Notes: generated by a model not told the origin, from the sequence alone. A DNA stretch of 57,658 bases from Deltaproteobacteria bacterium (GCA_020444165.1 JAHLLK010000032.1:1-57658), one strand, 5' to 3'; shown: positions 8,108 to 17,713, counted from the stretch's first letter. Numbers and translations: made by a program.

Positions 8108-9676
8108 ATGCCCGAGATAAGTGAACAGCAAAAGGTCACCCGCGCCGTGGGGGTGGTGGGAGGGGCCACCCTGGCCAGCCGGGTGGCCGGTTTCGTGCGC
8201 GATTTGGTGGTGGCCTACTTCTTTGGGGCAGGTCCGGCTTCCGACGCCTTTTTTGTGGCGTTCCGCATACCTAACCTCTTGCGCCGGCTGTTTGCCGAGG
8301 GCACCCTGACCATAGCCTTCATCCCCGTGTTCACCGAGATCCTCCGCCGCAAGGGCCGCGAGGAAGCCTATGAACTGGCCCAGAGCGCCCTGGCCATGCT
8401 CTCCCTGGTGCTGCTCCTGGTGTGCGCCTTGGGCATCACTTTCGCGCCGGAAGTGGTGCGGGTCATGGCCCCGGGTTTCACCCCGGGCGGCGAGACTTAC
8501 CTCCTGGCGGTCACCCTCACCCGCTGGTGCCTGCCCTTTATCTTTTTCATCAGCCTCTTGGCCCTGGCCAGCGGAGTTTTGAACTCCCTGGGGCACTTCT
8601 TCGCCCCGGCCGTGGCCACCGTCCTCCTGAACCTTTCCATCATCTTCTGCGGGGTGGGGCTCCGGACCTGGCTGGAACCGCCGGTCTTGTCCCTGGCCGT
8701 GGGGGTCCTGGTGGGCGGGGTGCTCATGCTCATCCTGCAAGTGCCCTATCTAAAAAAGAACGGGATCAGCCTGCGCCCGGTGTGGGATCCCCATAACCCG
8801 GCGCTGCGCTGGGTCATGCGGCTCATGGGCCCGGCCGCCTTTGGCGCGGCGGTGTACCAGATCACCGTGCTCATGAACACCGTCCTGTCCTCGTTCCTGG
8901 CCTCGGGCAGCGTGAGCTGGCTCTACTACGCCGACCGGCTCATCGAGTTCCCCCTGGGCATCTTCGCCATCGCGGTGAGCACAGCCATCCTGCCCAGCCT
9001 TTCGCGCCACGCGGCCGACGGCGACCAGCCGGCCCTGGTCCGCACCATGCTGTTCGGCCTCCGGCTCACCATGTTCATCTGCGTGCCGGCCATGGTGGGG
9101 CTCATGGTCCTGGCCCAGCCCTTGATCGTGCTCTTGTTTGAGCGGGGCGAGTTCGGCCCGGCCGACGTGACCGCCACGGTGCAGGCGCTCTTGGGCTACG
9201 CCGTGGGCCTGTGGGCCTTTGCCGGGGTGCGCTCGGTTTTGCAAACCTTCTATGCGCTCAAAGACACCCGCACCCCGGTCTTGGTGGCTGCGGCCTGCCT
9301 GGTGGTGAACCTGGTCTTGAGCCTCTTGCTCATGGGTCCCCTGGCCCACGCCGGCCTGGCCCTGGCCACCTCGGCGGCCAGCGCCTGCAACCTGGGCGGA
9401 CTCATCCTGCTCCTCCGCCGCCGCCTGGGGCCCCTGGGCCTCCGCCGCGTGGTGAAGTCCCTGCTCCTGATCTCCCTGACCTCGGCGGTCATGGCCGGCG
9501 TGGCGGCCCTGGTGGCCTACGGGGCGCCCTGGGGCCCGGCCACGGGGCTCCTCGCCCGGGTGGTCCGGCCCCTGGCGGCCCTGGCGGCGGGCATGGGGGT
9601 GTATCTGGCCGTGGCGTGGGTCATGAAGATGGAGGAGCTGGGGCATCTGTGGGAGGTGCTGGGGAAGAGAAGGTGA
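8108..9676 (+). CDS. murJ: Lipid II flippase MurJ (MviN)
   Basis: 522 residues with about 14 hydrophobic segments. It moves lipid II across the inner membrane for peptidoglycan synthesis. The family N-terminus is clear: ATLASRVAGFVRDLVVAYFFG, then ASDAFFVAFRIPNLLRRLFAEG and AFIPVFTE; later PLGIFAIAVSTAILPSLSR and a VLQTFYALKDTRTP loop. I start at the ATG at 8108, with AAGGAA 7 bases upstream, rather than a TTG at 8102 that sits almost on the Shine-Dalgarno. Its stop is 16 bases before an IS remnant that opens the accessory island. Confidence 0.95.
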   Translation: MPEISEQQKVTRAVGVVGGATLASRVAGFVRDLVVAYFFGAGPASDAFFVAFRIPNLLRRLFAEGTLTIAFIPVFTEILRRKGREEAYELAQSALAMLSLVLLLVCALGITFAPEVVRVMAPGFTPGGETYLLAVTLTRWCLPFIFFISLLALASGVLNSLGHFFAPAVATVLLNLSIIFCGVGLRTWLEPPVLSLAVGVLVGGVLMLILQVPYLKKNGISLRPVWDPHNPALRWVMRLMGPAAFGAAVYQITVLMNTVLSSFLASGSVSWLYYADRLIEFPLGIFAIAVSTAILPSLSRHAADGDQPALVRTMLFGLRLTMFICVPAMVGLMVLAQPLIVLLFERGEFGPADVTATVQALLGYAVGLWAFAGVRSVLQTFYALKDTRTPVLVAAACLVVNLVLSLLLMGPLAHAGLALATSAASACNLGGLILLLRRRLGPLGLRRVVKSLLLISLTSAVMAGVAALVAYGAPWGPATGLLARVVRPLAALAAGMGVYLAVAWVMKMEELGHLWEVLGKRR

Positions 9677-9692
9677 GGCCGAAGTGTGTGCC

Positions 9693-9860
9693 GTGGAGGT
9701 GATTGAGGCTTTCTGGTCCATGCTCAAGCGGTCTATTCGCGGAACCCATATACACGTCAGCCCTCAGCATCTTGCGAAGTATCTTGGCGCGTTTGAGTTC
9801 CGTTACAACCTTCGGAAGCATCCCGAGAAGATGTTTCATTGTTTGTTGGCGAGCCTGTAA
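9693..9860 (+). pseudogene. C-terminal remnant of an IS1595-type (ISXO2-like) transposase
   Basis: An open stretch of 56 codons reads through EAFWSMLKRSIRGTHIHVSP, then LAKYLGAFEFRYNLRK, and ends in TAA at 9858. This is the tail of the ISXO2-like DDE transposase domain, where E-x-F-W-S-L-x-K-R and the RYN motif are characteristic. There is no start codon, and the catalytic Asp residues lie in the missing part. It begins directly after murJ. I see no clear terminal repeats, so it is a fragment. Confidence 0.75.
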
Positions 9861-9963
9861 TCATCGAATCAAGCAATAGCCAAAACCCGCCATTATCACT
9901 AGAAGGGTACTCAGTTATAAATTTTCCCAACGTCTGTTCTCGCCGCGCCTTGTCCAAATCCAC
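9757..9963 (-). pseudogene. Possible small coupled ORF cut off by the IS remnant
   Basis: 68 codons from a GTG at 9963, one base after the stop of the upstream gene (9965) and with GGAGAAG just before it, so translation could be coupled. Only the first 34 codons lie outside the transposase remnant; the remainder is antisense to it. This would fit a real second gene of a two-gene unit truncated by IS insertion, but it could equally be chance. No family recognised. Confidence 0.25.
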
Positions 9964-9964
9964 G

Positions 9965-10582
9965 CTATCTTCTCCAATGACTTAGTTTTGCATCTAACAC
10001 ACCCCACCACCGTTTCAATTCCACCTCGGCCGCCCTGTACTCATCAGCCGTGTTAAAGACATCTCTGTCTATTACTAGACCAACATAATGAAGGAAATGG
10101 TTGCGCGCGCGACTTGTTTCTTGATCTGTCCACACAATATGGTCTGAGTTTCTAATACCATGGTATCCATCCAGCGCTTCCTGATTCATCACGCGCATTG
10201 AACGGCTAAGGGCTTTATCTTTGAGCCACAGAGCATCGCCCCTGGCGCGATCAAGGCTCAAGTCATTAACCTGCCTATTATCTTCTTCGCTTGCCTTGTT
10301 GCCCTCGCGCAATAGTCTCTTAAGCCACTTAGATATTGGCAATAAAAGCGAAAGAACTCCTAATGTAGCAAGAAAAAAAATTAACGCCAATCCAAGCGCA
10401 AACGGCCAATCTATGCCATTTGCGCTAATAACACCGGGCTCCATGTTAACCATTTTGCCCAGCCATTTTTCGGGATGATAACCGTGCGCATTTAATTGGT
10501 CTCTTACCCAGTCTTCGAGCACAATCCCCAAGAAAAGACCAGATAGAATCGAAAAACAAAATTTCATTGTGTTGCGTAGCAT
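9965..10582 (-). CDS. Hypothetical two-TM membrane protein
   Basis: 205 residues, family not recognised. Two hydrophobic segments are evident, about residues 6-24 and 60-85, followed by a charged cytoplasmic-looking domain of 120 residues containing EEDNRQVNDLSLDRARGDA and HIVWTDQETSRARNHFLHY. The start has GGGAGAGG 3 bases upstream of ATG. Base composition is far more AT-rich than neighbouring core genes, which with the adjacent IS tail suggests acquisition by transfer. It is divergent from the other island membrane protein. Confidence 0.7.
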   Translation of the reverse strand: MLRNTMKFCFSILSGLFLGIVLEDWVRDQLNAHGYHPEKWLGKMVNMEPGVISANGIDWPFALGLALIFFLATLGVLSLLLPISKWLKRLLREGNKASEEDNRQVNDLSLDRARGDALWLKDKALSRSMRVMNQEALDGYHGIRNSDHIVWTDQETSRARNHFLHYVGLVIDRDVFNTADEYRAAEVELKRWWGVLDAKLSHWRR

Positions 10583-10924
10583 GGCCTCTCCCTCTCGTTG
10601 CGGGGAGATTATCGCATGGCGCGGCTACGTATGTAAAGTTGACAAGCGCGCACACAAATATTCAATTAATTCTCATTTTTTCTAATCATTTAGATCGGTT
10701 TTTCCCCTAGCTTTTTCGACAGTAAGTGTCTATCAGAAAATAATCCATTTAAGGACTTAAGTAGCGACCGAAGGAAAACTAAAAATTCCTTCCTAGTCAC
10801 CAAATAAAATGTTATAATATAAGGGTTTAATTTCGAAACAGAGTAAATCTTTTTCAGTCAAAACGAACCTTTCCGCAATGTTGATTAGCAAATAATACCT
10901 TGGGCCACCAAGCACTCCTACGAT
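10583..10924 (+). promoter_or_regulatory. AT-rich divergent intergenic region with extended -10 promoter
   Basis: 342 bases between two divergent island genes. On the plus strand TG-T-TATAAT (10810-10818) is a consensus extended -10, with a weak -35 (TTCCTA) 17 bases before it, and would give a leader of about 100 bases for the gene at 10925. No RNA gene is recognised in the remainder. Confidence 0.5.
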
Positions 10925-11575
10925 ATGAATGAAAAATTTTACAAAAAATTGCAGCTACAAACCCTCCTGGAAGAATACCGCGTTCTTTCAGACGAAATAA
11001 TAAAACGCGTAGAATTCCAACAAAGAGTTCTGAATTATGAGTTGATTGCGGCTGGGGCAATCCTATCTGTTCTCGTTCAAATAGCTTTGGCCAAAGGCCT
11101 GTCCATCAAAGCTTATGAGGCCATTAAATTTTTTTTAGTAATATCGCCATATGTATTTCTATTTTTCTCTTGGACCATTTCAAGACATGACGTCATGATA
11201 ATATCTATCGCTTCTTACAAAGAGCATTTCTTAAAACCCCTGATTCGTTCCATCACTAAATGCCCTTCTCTTTTTTCTTATGAGGAATTTATGCAAAATA
11301 TTCGCAGAGACAGAAAAGAGAAATACGGAACACTTGCCAAGTTGGAGCAAGGCGTTATCTTGCCTATATTAATGAATTTTTGTATTATGCTGATTTACTT
11401 TGCTGGCTTTGGAATCGATGAATATCACGCCATAATCAAACCAGATCCCCTCGCGATTATCCGCTTATTTTTTGTTATTACAAATCTTTTCCTATTCGTC
11501 AATACTACCCGCATGAGCTATTCTATCCCAACGCATTATCTCAATATAACCAAACCATATTATGAGGTTAAATAG
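10925..11575 (+). CDS. Hypothetical four-TM protein with N-terminal coiled region
   Basis: 216 residues. An N-terminal charged helix contains LEEYRVLSDEIIKRVEFQQ, then hydrophobic segments near residues 38-58 and 66-86, a cytoplasmic-looking stretch rich in Lys/Arg (about 87-140), and two more segments near 143-165 and 175-195. The E-Y-x-x-L-x-x-E-I-x-x-R-x-x-x-Q head followed by paired TMs resembles small SLATT-like or otherwise uncharacterised island proteins; that is an impression, not an established match. AT-rich composition marks it as acquired. No ribosome-binding site is clear. Confidence 0.7.
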   Translation: MNEKFYKKLQLQTLLEEYRVLSDEIIKRVEFQQRVLNYELIAAGAILSVLVQIALAKGLSIKAYEAIKFFLVISPYVFLFFSWTISRHDVMIISIASYKEHFLKPLIRSITKCPSLFSYEEFMQNIRRDRKEKYGTLAKLEQGVILPILMNFCIMLIYFAGFGIDEYHAIIKPDPLAIIRLFFVITNLFLFVNTTRMSYSIPTHYLNITKPYYEVK

Positions 11576-11687
11576 TTGGTAAGGTTTCGCAAGCAAATAT
11601 GGTCATCCGCGCTTAGGCAAAAATTATCAGGATTTTGTTTCAAGTACCTTTGGTACGTATAAAACACTTACTGCCCGACCAATTTTA

Positions 11688-12197
11688 ATGTTATCCAAGG
11701 CCAGCGGCGCTTACGGCAGCCAGTCCTTCGCCTACGACCCCAACGGCGATCGCCTGACTAAAACCGTGAACGGCAAAGTGGACACCTACGCCTACCTGAC
11801 CGGCCACAAACGCCTGACTGGCATAACCGGGCAGAACCCCGACACCATCACCTACGACGCCAACGGCTCCATAACGGCCCAGGGCAACAAGGCCCTGACC
11901 TACGACCAGAATCAGCGGCTGACCCGGGTGGTGGTGGGCGGGTATCTCCAGACCGACTACGTCCTGAACGGCAAAAACCAGCGCATCATCAAGGCCACGG
12001 ACAATGACGTGACCGTGTATCATTATGACCAGGAAGGCCCCCTCATCGACGAGACCGAGGCCTCCGGCGCCCTCAGCAAGGAATACATCTGGCTGGGGTA
12101 TGAGCTGGTGGCCGTGGCGGACGCCGGCGGGCTCTACCACGCGCCCAGCTCGCACCGCCTGAAACCCCGGAAGGTCTTTTATTTCAACCCGCCTTAA
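11688..12197 (+). pseudogene. Orphan RHS/YD-repeat fragment
   Basis: 169 codons of typical RHS core: YDPNGDRLTK, YDANGSITAQG, YDQNQRLTRVV and YHYDQEGPLIDE, ending in LGYELVAVADAGG. Genuine RHS proteins are over 1000 residues, with a long N-terminal part and a variable toxin tip after the DxxGxxR region. Here both ends are missing: composition changes from AT-rich to GC-rich at about 11,690, and the C-terminus stops in a short unrelated tail. I read it as a left-over piece of a recombined rhs locus. Confidence 0.75.
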
Positions 12198-12203
12198 TAA
12201 CTT

Positions 12204-12833
12204 CTACGCCAACCTCTTCACTTCCTCATAACGAAAACACGACGCCACATGGTCATTCACCATGCCTGTTGCCTGCATGTGGGCGTACATGATGGTGGAA
12301 CCCACAAAGGACATGCCTCGTTTCTTGAGGTCCTTGGACAGGGCGTCGCTTTCCGGGCTGGTGGCGGGTATTTCCGCCAAGCTTGCCCGCTTCCCGTCGA
12401 GGGGCTTTCCCCCCACGAATGGCCAGACATAGGCATCGAAGCTGCCGAACTCTTGCTGTATCTCCAGAAAGGCTTTGGCGTTCTTGCGCGCGGCTGATAC
12501 TTTGAGGCGGTTGCGGATGATCCCCGGATTGCCCAGTAAGGCCGCCAACTCCTCGTCGGTCATACGGGCCACGAATTCCGGATCGAACCCCTGATAGACC
12601 TTGCGGTATTCCTCGCGTTTGCGCAGGACCGTTTCCCAGCTCAAGCCGGCCTGGACCCCTTCCAGGATCAGCATTTCGAAATGCTTGCGGTCGTCATGCA
12701 CCGGGACGCCCCACTCCTCATCGTGGTAGGCCTGATAAAGGCCATTCTCCTTGACCCAGCCGCAGCGTGTCAGCGAACCATGTTTGTCCAAATGTTCTCT
12801 CCACGGATCAGGCAAATGACAGTCCGCTTTCAC
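12204..12833 (-). CDS. tag: DNA-3-methyladenine glycosylase I
   Basis: 209 residues. It removes 3-methyladenine from alkylated DNA. Matches to Tag run along the chain: RCGWV, YQAYHDEEWGVPVHDD, FEMLILEGVQAGLSWETVL, IIRNRLKV, and SFVGSTIMYAHMQATGMVNDHVASC. The Cys and His positions that bind zinc in E. coli Tag (N-terminal Cys and His, C-terminal His and Cys) are all present. The start is taken as GTG at 12833, giving about 20 extra residues before the conserved RCGWV. It stands at the right border of the island. Confidence 0.95.
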   Translation of the reverse strand: MKADCHLPDPWREHLDKHGSLTRCGWVKENGLYQAYHDEEWGVPVHDDRKHFEMLILEGVQAGLSWETVLRKREEYRKVYQGFDPEFVARMTDEELAALLGNPGIIRNRLKVSAARKNAKAFLEIQQEFGSFDAYVWPFVGGKPLDGKRASLAEIPATSPESDALSKDLKKRGMSFVGSTIMYAHMQATGMVNDHVASCFRYEEVKRLA

Positions 12834-12857
12834 GCCGGACGGCTGGCTGTCTTCTTC

Positions 12858-13343
12858 CTACTCGCCTCGGTACGCCTTTTCCAACACCGCCAGGTCGAGC
12901 TTCTTCATCTGCAAAACCGCATTCATCACCCGGTTCACTTTCTCCCGGTCTGGGTCGCTGATCATTTTTTGCAGGGACGCCGGCACGATCTGCCAGGCCA
13001 CGCCGTATTTGTCCTGCACCCAGCCGCACACCTCTATCTCGCTGCCCGTGTGCAGAGCGTTCCAAAGTTGGTCTATCTCTTCCTGGTTTTCGCAAGCGAC
13101 CGCGAACGAGATGGCCGGGGTGAACGAAAACTCCGGGCCGGCGTTGAGAGCCACGAACTTTTGGCCCTTTATCTCGAACTCGACGGTCATCACACTGCCC
13201 GCCGGTTGTCCGGCGGCCTTCGAGGCCGCTTCGGGGTAGTAGGCCACCGCTCCTTTCCGGGCGTTGCGGAACACCGACAAATAAAAGTCAACCGCCACCT
13301 CGGCCTGTTGGTTGAACCAAAGAAATGGCGTTATTTTGGACAT
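12858..13343 (-). CDS. VOC family protein (PhnB-like)
   Basis: 161 residues. One glyoxalase-fold domain of the PhnB/3-demethylubiquinone-methyltransferase-like subgroup: KITPFLWFNQQAEVAVDFY, then SVMTVEFEIKGQKFVALNAGPEF, and WVQDKYGVAWQIVP near the end. The start is the ATG at 13343 with AGGGAG 8 bases upstream; an alternative GTG lies 9 bases further up. The reaction is unknown; such proteins often act in small-molecule resistance or modification. It precedes tag on the same strand by 24 bases. Confidence 0.85.
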   Translation of the reverse strand: MSKITPFLWFNQQAEVAVDFYLSVFRNARKGAVAYYPEAASKAAGQPAGSVMTVEFEIKGQKFVALNAGPEFSFTPAISFAVACENQEEIDQLWNALHTGSEIEVCGWVQDKYGVAWQIVPASLQKMISDPDREKVNRVMNAVLQMKKLDLAVLEKAYRGE

Positions 13344-13697
13344 TTGGGGCACTCCCTACCTGGGGTTACAGCTTCGGGGCCGGCCGCCCCTTCCGGGGCG
13401 GCGGGCACGGCTACGGCCGCATGATGGGTAAGGCAGAGAGGCATGCTGCTCCGGCCGGGTTATCTGATCTAAGTCTGCGCCTGGTTGTCCCCTCCCGCAA
13501 GGCCGGTTTTCCCTCCGGCTGGCTCCTCTCCCGGGCCCGGCTCACCCCAGATCCCCCCAGGCGCCGCCGGCCCTGAAAGAACACGGCCGGTCAGGCGCTT
13601 CCGCACCCCACCGGCCGCGTCCATGACCTGATTTTCCCCCGCGCCCCGCGGCGGGGCTGGGCCAGCCGGCGCCTGGCTGGCCTGAATATCTTGATAA
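13344..13697. other. Gene-free GC-rich stretch upstream of the VOC gene
   Basis: About 350 bases preceding the repeat at 13698. I find no conserved protein on either strand and no clear RNA structure. Confidence 0.4.
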
Positions 13698-13834
13698 CTA
13701 TGAAGTTTTTTTGGGGAGGGGGGGGAAGGACGCGGGGTCCCTCGAAAAGCTTAGCTTTGCGGGGGTGCAAGGCCCCATTTTTTCAAAAAAAGGTCCTTCC
13801 CTCCACATCTCTCCGTTTCTCCGCCCCACTTCTA
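13698..13834 (-). repeat. Stop-codon-anchored hairpin repeat, copy 1
   Basis: Read in the direction of the kinase gene it starts with that gene's TAG and runs through a G/A-rich segment, then a large hairpin whose outer arms are GGAAGGAC (13724-13731) and GTCCTTCC (13793-13800), then CCCCAAAAAAACTTCATAG. It shares 20 identical bases, ACTATGAAGTTTTTTTGGGG on the plus strand, with the copy at 30114. The loop is longer and more rearranged than in other copies. Confidence 0.7.
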
Positions 13835-16585
13835 CCCGCGATCCAACACGTTCCGCACCGTGATCAACAGCTCGGCCAGCCGGAACGGCTTGGCCACATA
13901 GCCTGCCGCCCCGGCGCCGGGCGGGCCCGCGGCCTGCCCCTCCATGGCGTAGCCGCTGGCGATGATCACCTTGACCCCGGGATCGATCTCCCGCATGGCC
14001 TCCAGCGCCTTGTGCCCCCCCATGCCCGGCAGGCCCAGGTCCATGATCACCAGATCCAGGCGCCTGCCCGGCCGGCGGAACAGGGCGAGCGCCTCCTCGC
14101 CGCTGGCCGCGGTGGCCACCTTATAGCCTTTGCTTTCGAGGGCCCGCACCCCGATGTCCCGCAGGTTCTCCTCGTCATCCACCAGGAGAATGCACTCCTG
14201 GCCCCGCGCGCCCGCCACGGGGAGGCGGTCTTCATTCCGCGTTTCGCCCCGCCAGCCTTGCCGGAACACCGGAAGATAGATCTGGATGGTGGTGCCCTGG
14301 CCCACGTCGCTATAGCAATGAATCTGCCCGCCATGGTTCTTGACGATGCCGTAGACCGAGGAGAGACCCAGGCCGGTGCCCTTGCCCACCTCCTTGGTGG
14401 TGAAAAACGGCTCGAATATATGCTCCTGGGTGCCTTGGTCCATACCCACCCCGGAGTCGGCCACGGCCAGCAGGAGGTAGCGGCCCGGCTGGGCCTCCAG
14501 GTGCTGGCGGCAGTACTCCTCATCCAAAAACACCTCCCGGGTGGCGAAAGTGAGCCGCCCTCCCTCGGGCATGGCGTCGCGTCCGTTGGCGGCCAGGTTG
14601 AACAGCACCTGCTCCATTTGGGTGGGATCGGCCAAGAGGGGAGGCAGACCATCGGCCAAGTCCGCCTCCAGGCTGATCATCTTGGGCAGGGTGCGCTGCA
14701 GGATGGCCAGGCTGCGCCGCACCACTTGGTTCAGGCTGAGGGGCTTCAGGTCCGGCTCGTCCTTGCGACTGAATGCCAGGATCTGCCGCACCAACTCCTT
14801 GGCCCGCAGGGCGGAAATCATGATCTGCTCCAGGTCGCGGGAATTGACCTGACCGGCCTGGGCGTCGTCGTGGACCATCTCGGCAAAGCCCAGGATCGCA
14901 CCCAAGATGTTGTTGAAATCATGGGCAATCCCCCCCGCCAGGGTGCCGATGGCCTCCATCTTCTGGGCCTGGCGCAGTTGGGCCTCCATGGCGGCCCGCT
15001 CCCCCTCGGCCCGCTTGGCCTCGGTGATGTCCTCGGTGACCGTGATGAAATACTTGGGCCGGCCGTCCTCGCCCCGGGCCAGGGAGGTGGTCAGGCGCAC
15101 CCAGATCACCTGGCCGTCCGCCCGGATATAGCGTTTTTCCCAGGAGGCGTGGTCGCCGGCCCCCTGCACCATGGCGCGCACCCGGGCAATGTCGCTCTCC
15201 ACGTGGTCGGGGTGGGAAATGTCCCGGTAACTGAGCCGCAGCAGTTCGTCGCGGGGATAGCCCAGGATGTCGCACAGGCGCTGATTCACCTCCAGCCACT
15301 CGCCGGCCGGGGTCAGAATGGACATGCCCACCGCGGCCTGCTCGAAAACAGCCCGGGCGCGCTTGTCCTTTTCCCGCCGCTCCTGGCTGGCCCGGCGGCG
15401 CTCGGTGATGTCCTGGTTGGCCCCATAGGTGCGGATGGTCCGGCCGGCCTCGTCCTTGACCACCGCGAAGCGCACCACGATCAAGCGTTCCTCACCATCG
15501 GCGCGGATGATGCGGTGTTCCAGTTGGCGGAAGTAGTTGGGATCGTTGGTGGCCAGGGCCTCGGCCACCTCTTCCCGCACCAGGGGGGCATCCTCTGGCG
15601 AGAGGAAGCGGCGGGCGTACTGCTCGGAGGACAGGTGGTAACCGCCCTCGCGCGCGGCCGTGGTGGCGTAAAGGGCGTAAAATTGGTCATTGAAGGTGAA
15701 CAGGTCGGCGGTTGCGTTGTACTCCCAGTGGACCAGCCCGGCCATGTCCATGGCCAGCCTCTGCTGCAGGAGATTGGCCTTTTCCACCTGCTCGGCCCGT
15801 TTGCGCGCGGTGATGTCGCGCAGGAAAGCCACCAGAAGGCCCGCCTCGGCCGGACGGTACTGCACGCTCACTTCCACGTCGAACAGGCTGCCGTCTTTCC
15901 TCTGGTGGCGGGTTTCAAAGCGGCCTTCGCGATTGGCCACGATATTTTGCATGCGCGCCAGGATCTCGGTAGAGCTGTGGGCGTCATCCAGGTCGGTGAT
16001 GTTGAGGGCCAAGAGCTCCCGCCGGGTGTAGCCGGACATCCGGCAGTAGGTCTCGTTGACCTCCAGGAGACGCCCGCCCACGTCGGCCAGCCAATAGCCG
16101 TCCATGGCGGTCTGGAGGATGGCGCGTTGCTGCTTCTCGCTGGCCGCCAGGGCCTCCTGGGCCTGGGTGCGCCCGGCCACCTCCCGGCAGAACTGCTGAT
16201 TGGCTTCCCGGAGTTCCTCGGTGCGCTGGCCCACCAAGAGATCCAACCGCGTCTTTTCAGCTTCTCGGCGAAAGCCCAGCTCCCGGTTCTCCAAAAGCAG
16301 AGCCAAGAAGCCCGCCGCGTGGGCCAAGAGAGCCAGGCTTTCCTGATCCAGGACGTGGCCCTGGGCCAGGCGCAACCAGCCGTATTGGTGCCCGGCGGTG
16401 GCCACCGGGATGGCCTGAGCGGGGCCGGCGTCCCCCGCGGCCGGTTCAGCGGCAAAGCTCAGGCAGTCTTGGCCCAATAGGCGGTTCAACTCCTGGCTAA
16501 AGGCCTGGGCCAGGCGGTCCCGGTCCGGCATTTGGGACAAGCCGCTCAACAGGGGCAGGAGATCCTGGGCTCGCAGATGTTTCAT
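13832..16585 (-). CDS. Hybrid sensor histidine kinase with three PAS domains and a receiver
   Basis: 917 residues if started at the ATG at 16585; a start at 16636 would add 17 residues, and neither has a good Shine-Dalgarno. Rough layout: N-terminal region with a helical linker (1-150), PAS1 (about 153-275), PAS2 (285-405), PAS3 (420-545), HisKA (565-630) with H-box [12 protein letters not shown], HATPase (670-780) with N-box [21 protein letters not shown] and [13 protein letters not shown], then a receiver with [17 protein letters not shown] (phosphoacceptor Asp) and a conserved KP. No TM segment is seen, so it is probably a soluble sensor. No partner lies beside it; the nearest response regulator is at 27266. 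Confidence 0.93.
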   Translation of the reverse strand: MKHLRAQDLLPLLSGLSQMPDRDRLAQAFSQELNRLLGQDCLSFAAEPAAGDAGPAQAIPVATAGHQYGWLRLAQGHVLDQESLALLAHAAGFLALLLENRELGFRREAEKTRLDLLVGQRTEELREANQQFCREVAGRTQAQEALAASEKQQRAILQTAMDGYWLADVGGRLLEVNETYCRMSGYTRRELLALNITDLDDAHSSTEILARMQNIVANREGRFETRHQRKDGSLFDVEVSVQYRPAEAGLLVAFLRDITARKRAEQVEKANLLQQRLAMDMAGLVHWEYNATADLFTFNDQFYALYATTAAREGGYHLSSEQYARRFLSPEDAPLVREEVAEALATNDPNYFRQLEHRIIRADGEERLIVVRFAVVKDEAGRTIRTYGANQDITERRRASQERREKDKRARAVFEQAAVGMSILTPAGEWLEVNQRLCDILGYPRDELLRLSYRDISHPDHVESDIARVRAMVQGAGDHASWEKRYIRADGQVIWVRLTTSLARGEDGRPKYFITVTEDITEAKRAEGERAAMEAQLRQAQKMEAIGTLAGGIAHDFNNILGAILGFAEMVHDDAQAGQVNSRDLEQIMISALRAKELVRQILAFSRKDEPDLKPLSLNQVVRRSLAILQRTLPKMISLEADLADGLPPLLADPTQMEQVLFNLAANGRDAMPEGGRLTFATREVFLDEEYCRQHLEAQPGRYLLLAVADSGVGMDQGTQEHIFEPFFTTKEVGKGTGLGLSSVYGIVKNHGGQIHCYSDVGQGTTIQIYLPVFRQGWRGETRNEDRLPVAGARGQECILLVDDEENLRDIGVRALESKGYKVATAASGEEALALFRRPGRRLDLVIMDLGLPGMGGHKALEAMREIDPGVKVIIASGYAMEGQAAGPPGAGAAGYVAKPFRLAELLITVRNVLDRG

Positions 16586-17087
16586 GTGATCTGGCCGGGT
16601 TCTAACACCTGGCGGAACAAGACCCTGCGGCCTCATTCATAGGTGGTGGAAATATGATAAATTATGGCACTCATCACGCGTGCTTGCCTGGTTTTGGCGG
16701 CGTCCGGGTCGGAGTGGTCCGCCTGGCAGAGTGTCTCGCGCCCCCGCCCCGCCCCTCCCTCCGCAGCCTTCGCGGCCCATCTGGCGCCGGCACCGGAAGA
16801 GGCGGGATCGGCCCTCCCGTGTTGGCGGCAAGAGGTGGAGCGCCCCCGGATTGCCGTCTCAGAGGACGGAGAGGGATCGGTTTGTCAGGGCAGAAGTATG
16901 TCCGGGCAGGTTAGTTCAAAATTGTACTACGCGGAGCCGGGGCATGACCAGCCCCATGACGCGACAGCCCCATGACGCGGGAGGCAGGACACACCGGCCC
17001 GCGAGGAAGGGAGGACAGGGGCGGCCCGAATGCCCCGCGGAGATCGGATGGCGGCCGGCGGAGGCAGCCCCGGCCGGCCGCGCTCCC
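16586..17087. other. Gene-free stretch upstream of the hybrid kinase
   Basis: About 500 bases. The only structure I can point to is a 14-bp direct repeat AGCCCCATGACGCG at 16950-16963 and 16966-16979. No conserved protein is seen on either strand. Confidence 0.4.
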
Positions 17088-17627
17088 TCAGGCCTTTTTC
17101 CGCTTATAGAGTATCTCCATCATCTTATCGGGCTCGCCCCCGGGAGGCAGGACGTACATCACAAAGGTGAAGGTGTCGCCATCCTCCAGGCTGGTCACCG
17201 AGCGCCACTTCATGGGCCCCCGCACCGCATCGTCGTAGTCCGCCTCCTGGGTAAAGGTGCGGTCATCCGGCGCGGCAGCGCCGGTGAAGTACATGATGGC
17301 CGTGCTCATGCTGTCCATCCAGGTGGAGACATACTGGCCGGTGTGGTTGTCATAGCCGGTGTAGCCGATGCCCTGGAAGGGGTAACCCATCATTTCGCCG
17401 TGGAAATCCTGGCGCATATAACGGCCGCCCAACACCATGGTGATCTCGGCCTGGCCTGGCGAGGGCGGGGAGTTTTCGCCGCTGGGCAGTTTGGCTATGG
17501 TGCTGGTGGTCCAGGTTCCGGCCAGGCTGGCCATTTTTTGGTGCGGAACGCCAGGGGTGCCCAATTTTTGGTACACCGCCATCATCTCTTGCATGTCCGG
17601 GGGAGCCTCTTTGTCTGTAGGGGCCAT
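17088..17627 (-). CDS. DUF1579 family protein
   Basis: 179 residues. The core HQKMASLAGTWTTS, MVLGGRYMRQDFHGEMMG, GIGYTGYDNHTGQYVSTWMDSMSTAIM matches DUF1579, a lipocalin-like beta-barrel of unknown role. The start is the ATG at 17627 with AGGAGAGAGG just upstream; longer frames extend into an upstream terminator. It is monocistronic and on the same strand as the hydrogenase operon, but separated from it by a strong terminator. Confidence 0.85.
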   Translation of the reverse strand: MAPTDKEAPPDMQEMMAVYQKLGTPGVPHQKMASLAGTWTTSTIAKLPSGENSPPSPGQAEITMVLGGRYMRQDFHGEMMGYPFQGIGYTGYDNHTGQYVSTWMDSMSTAIMYFTGAAAPDDRTFTQEADYDDAVRGPMKWRSVTSLEDGDTFTFVMYVLPPGGEPDKMMEILYKRKKA

Positions 17628-17680
17628 GACCTCTCTCCTGGGCCGCGGGAGCGGCCGGCAAAGTTCTGTGGCGGACAGCA

Positions 17681-17713
17681 ACCCGGGCCAGGTTAGCCCG
17701 GGTCTTTTTTTTA
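17681..17713 (+). terminator. Orphan intrinsic terminator on the plus strand
   Basis: ACCCGGGC (17681-17688), an 7-base loop, GCCCGGGT (17696-17703), then C and a run of eight or more T. It is oriented for plus-strand transcription although no plus-strand gene lies upstream for several kilobases. Confidence 0.6.

Noticed and set aside
13691..16480. A 929-codon frame opposite the hybrid histidine kinase
   Set aside because: The kinase strand shows H-box, N-box, G-box and receiver motifs; the other strand shows none.
16950..16979. Direct repeat AGCCCCATGACGCG x2
   Set aside because: Only two units in a gap without a promoter; chance duplication is enough.
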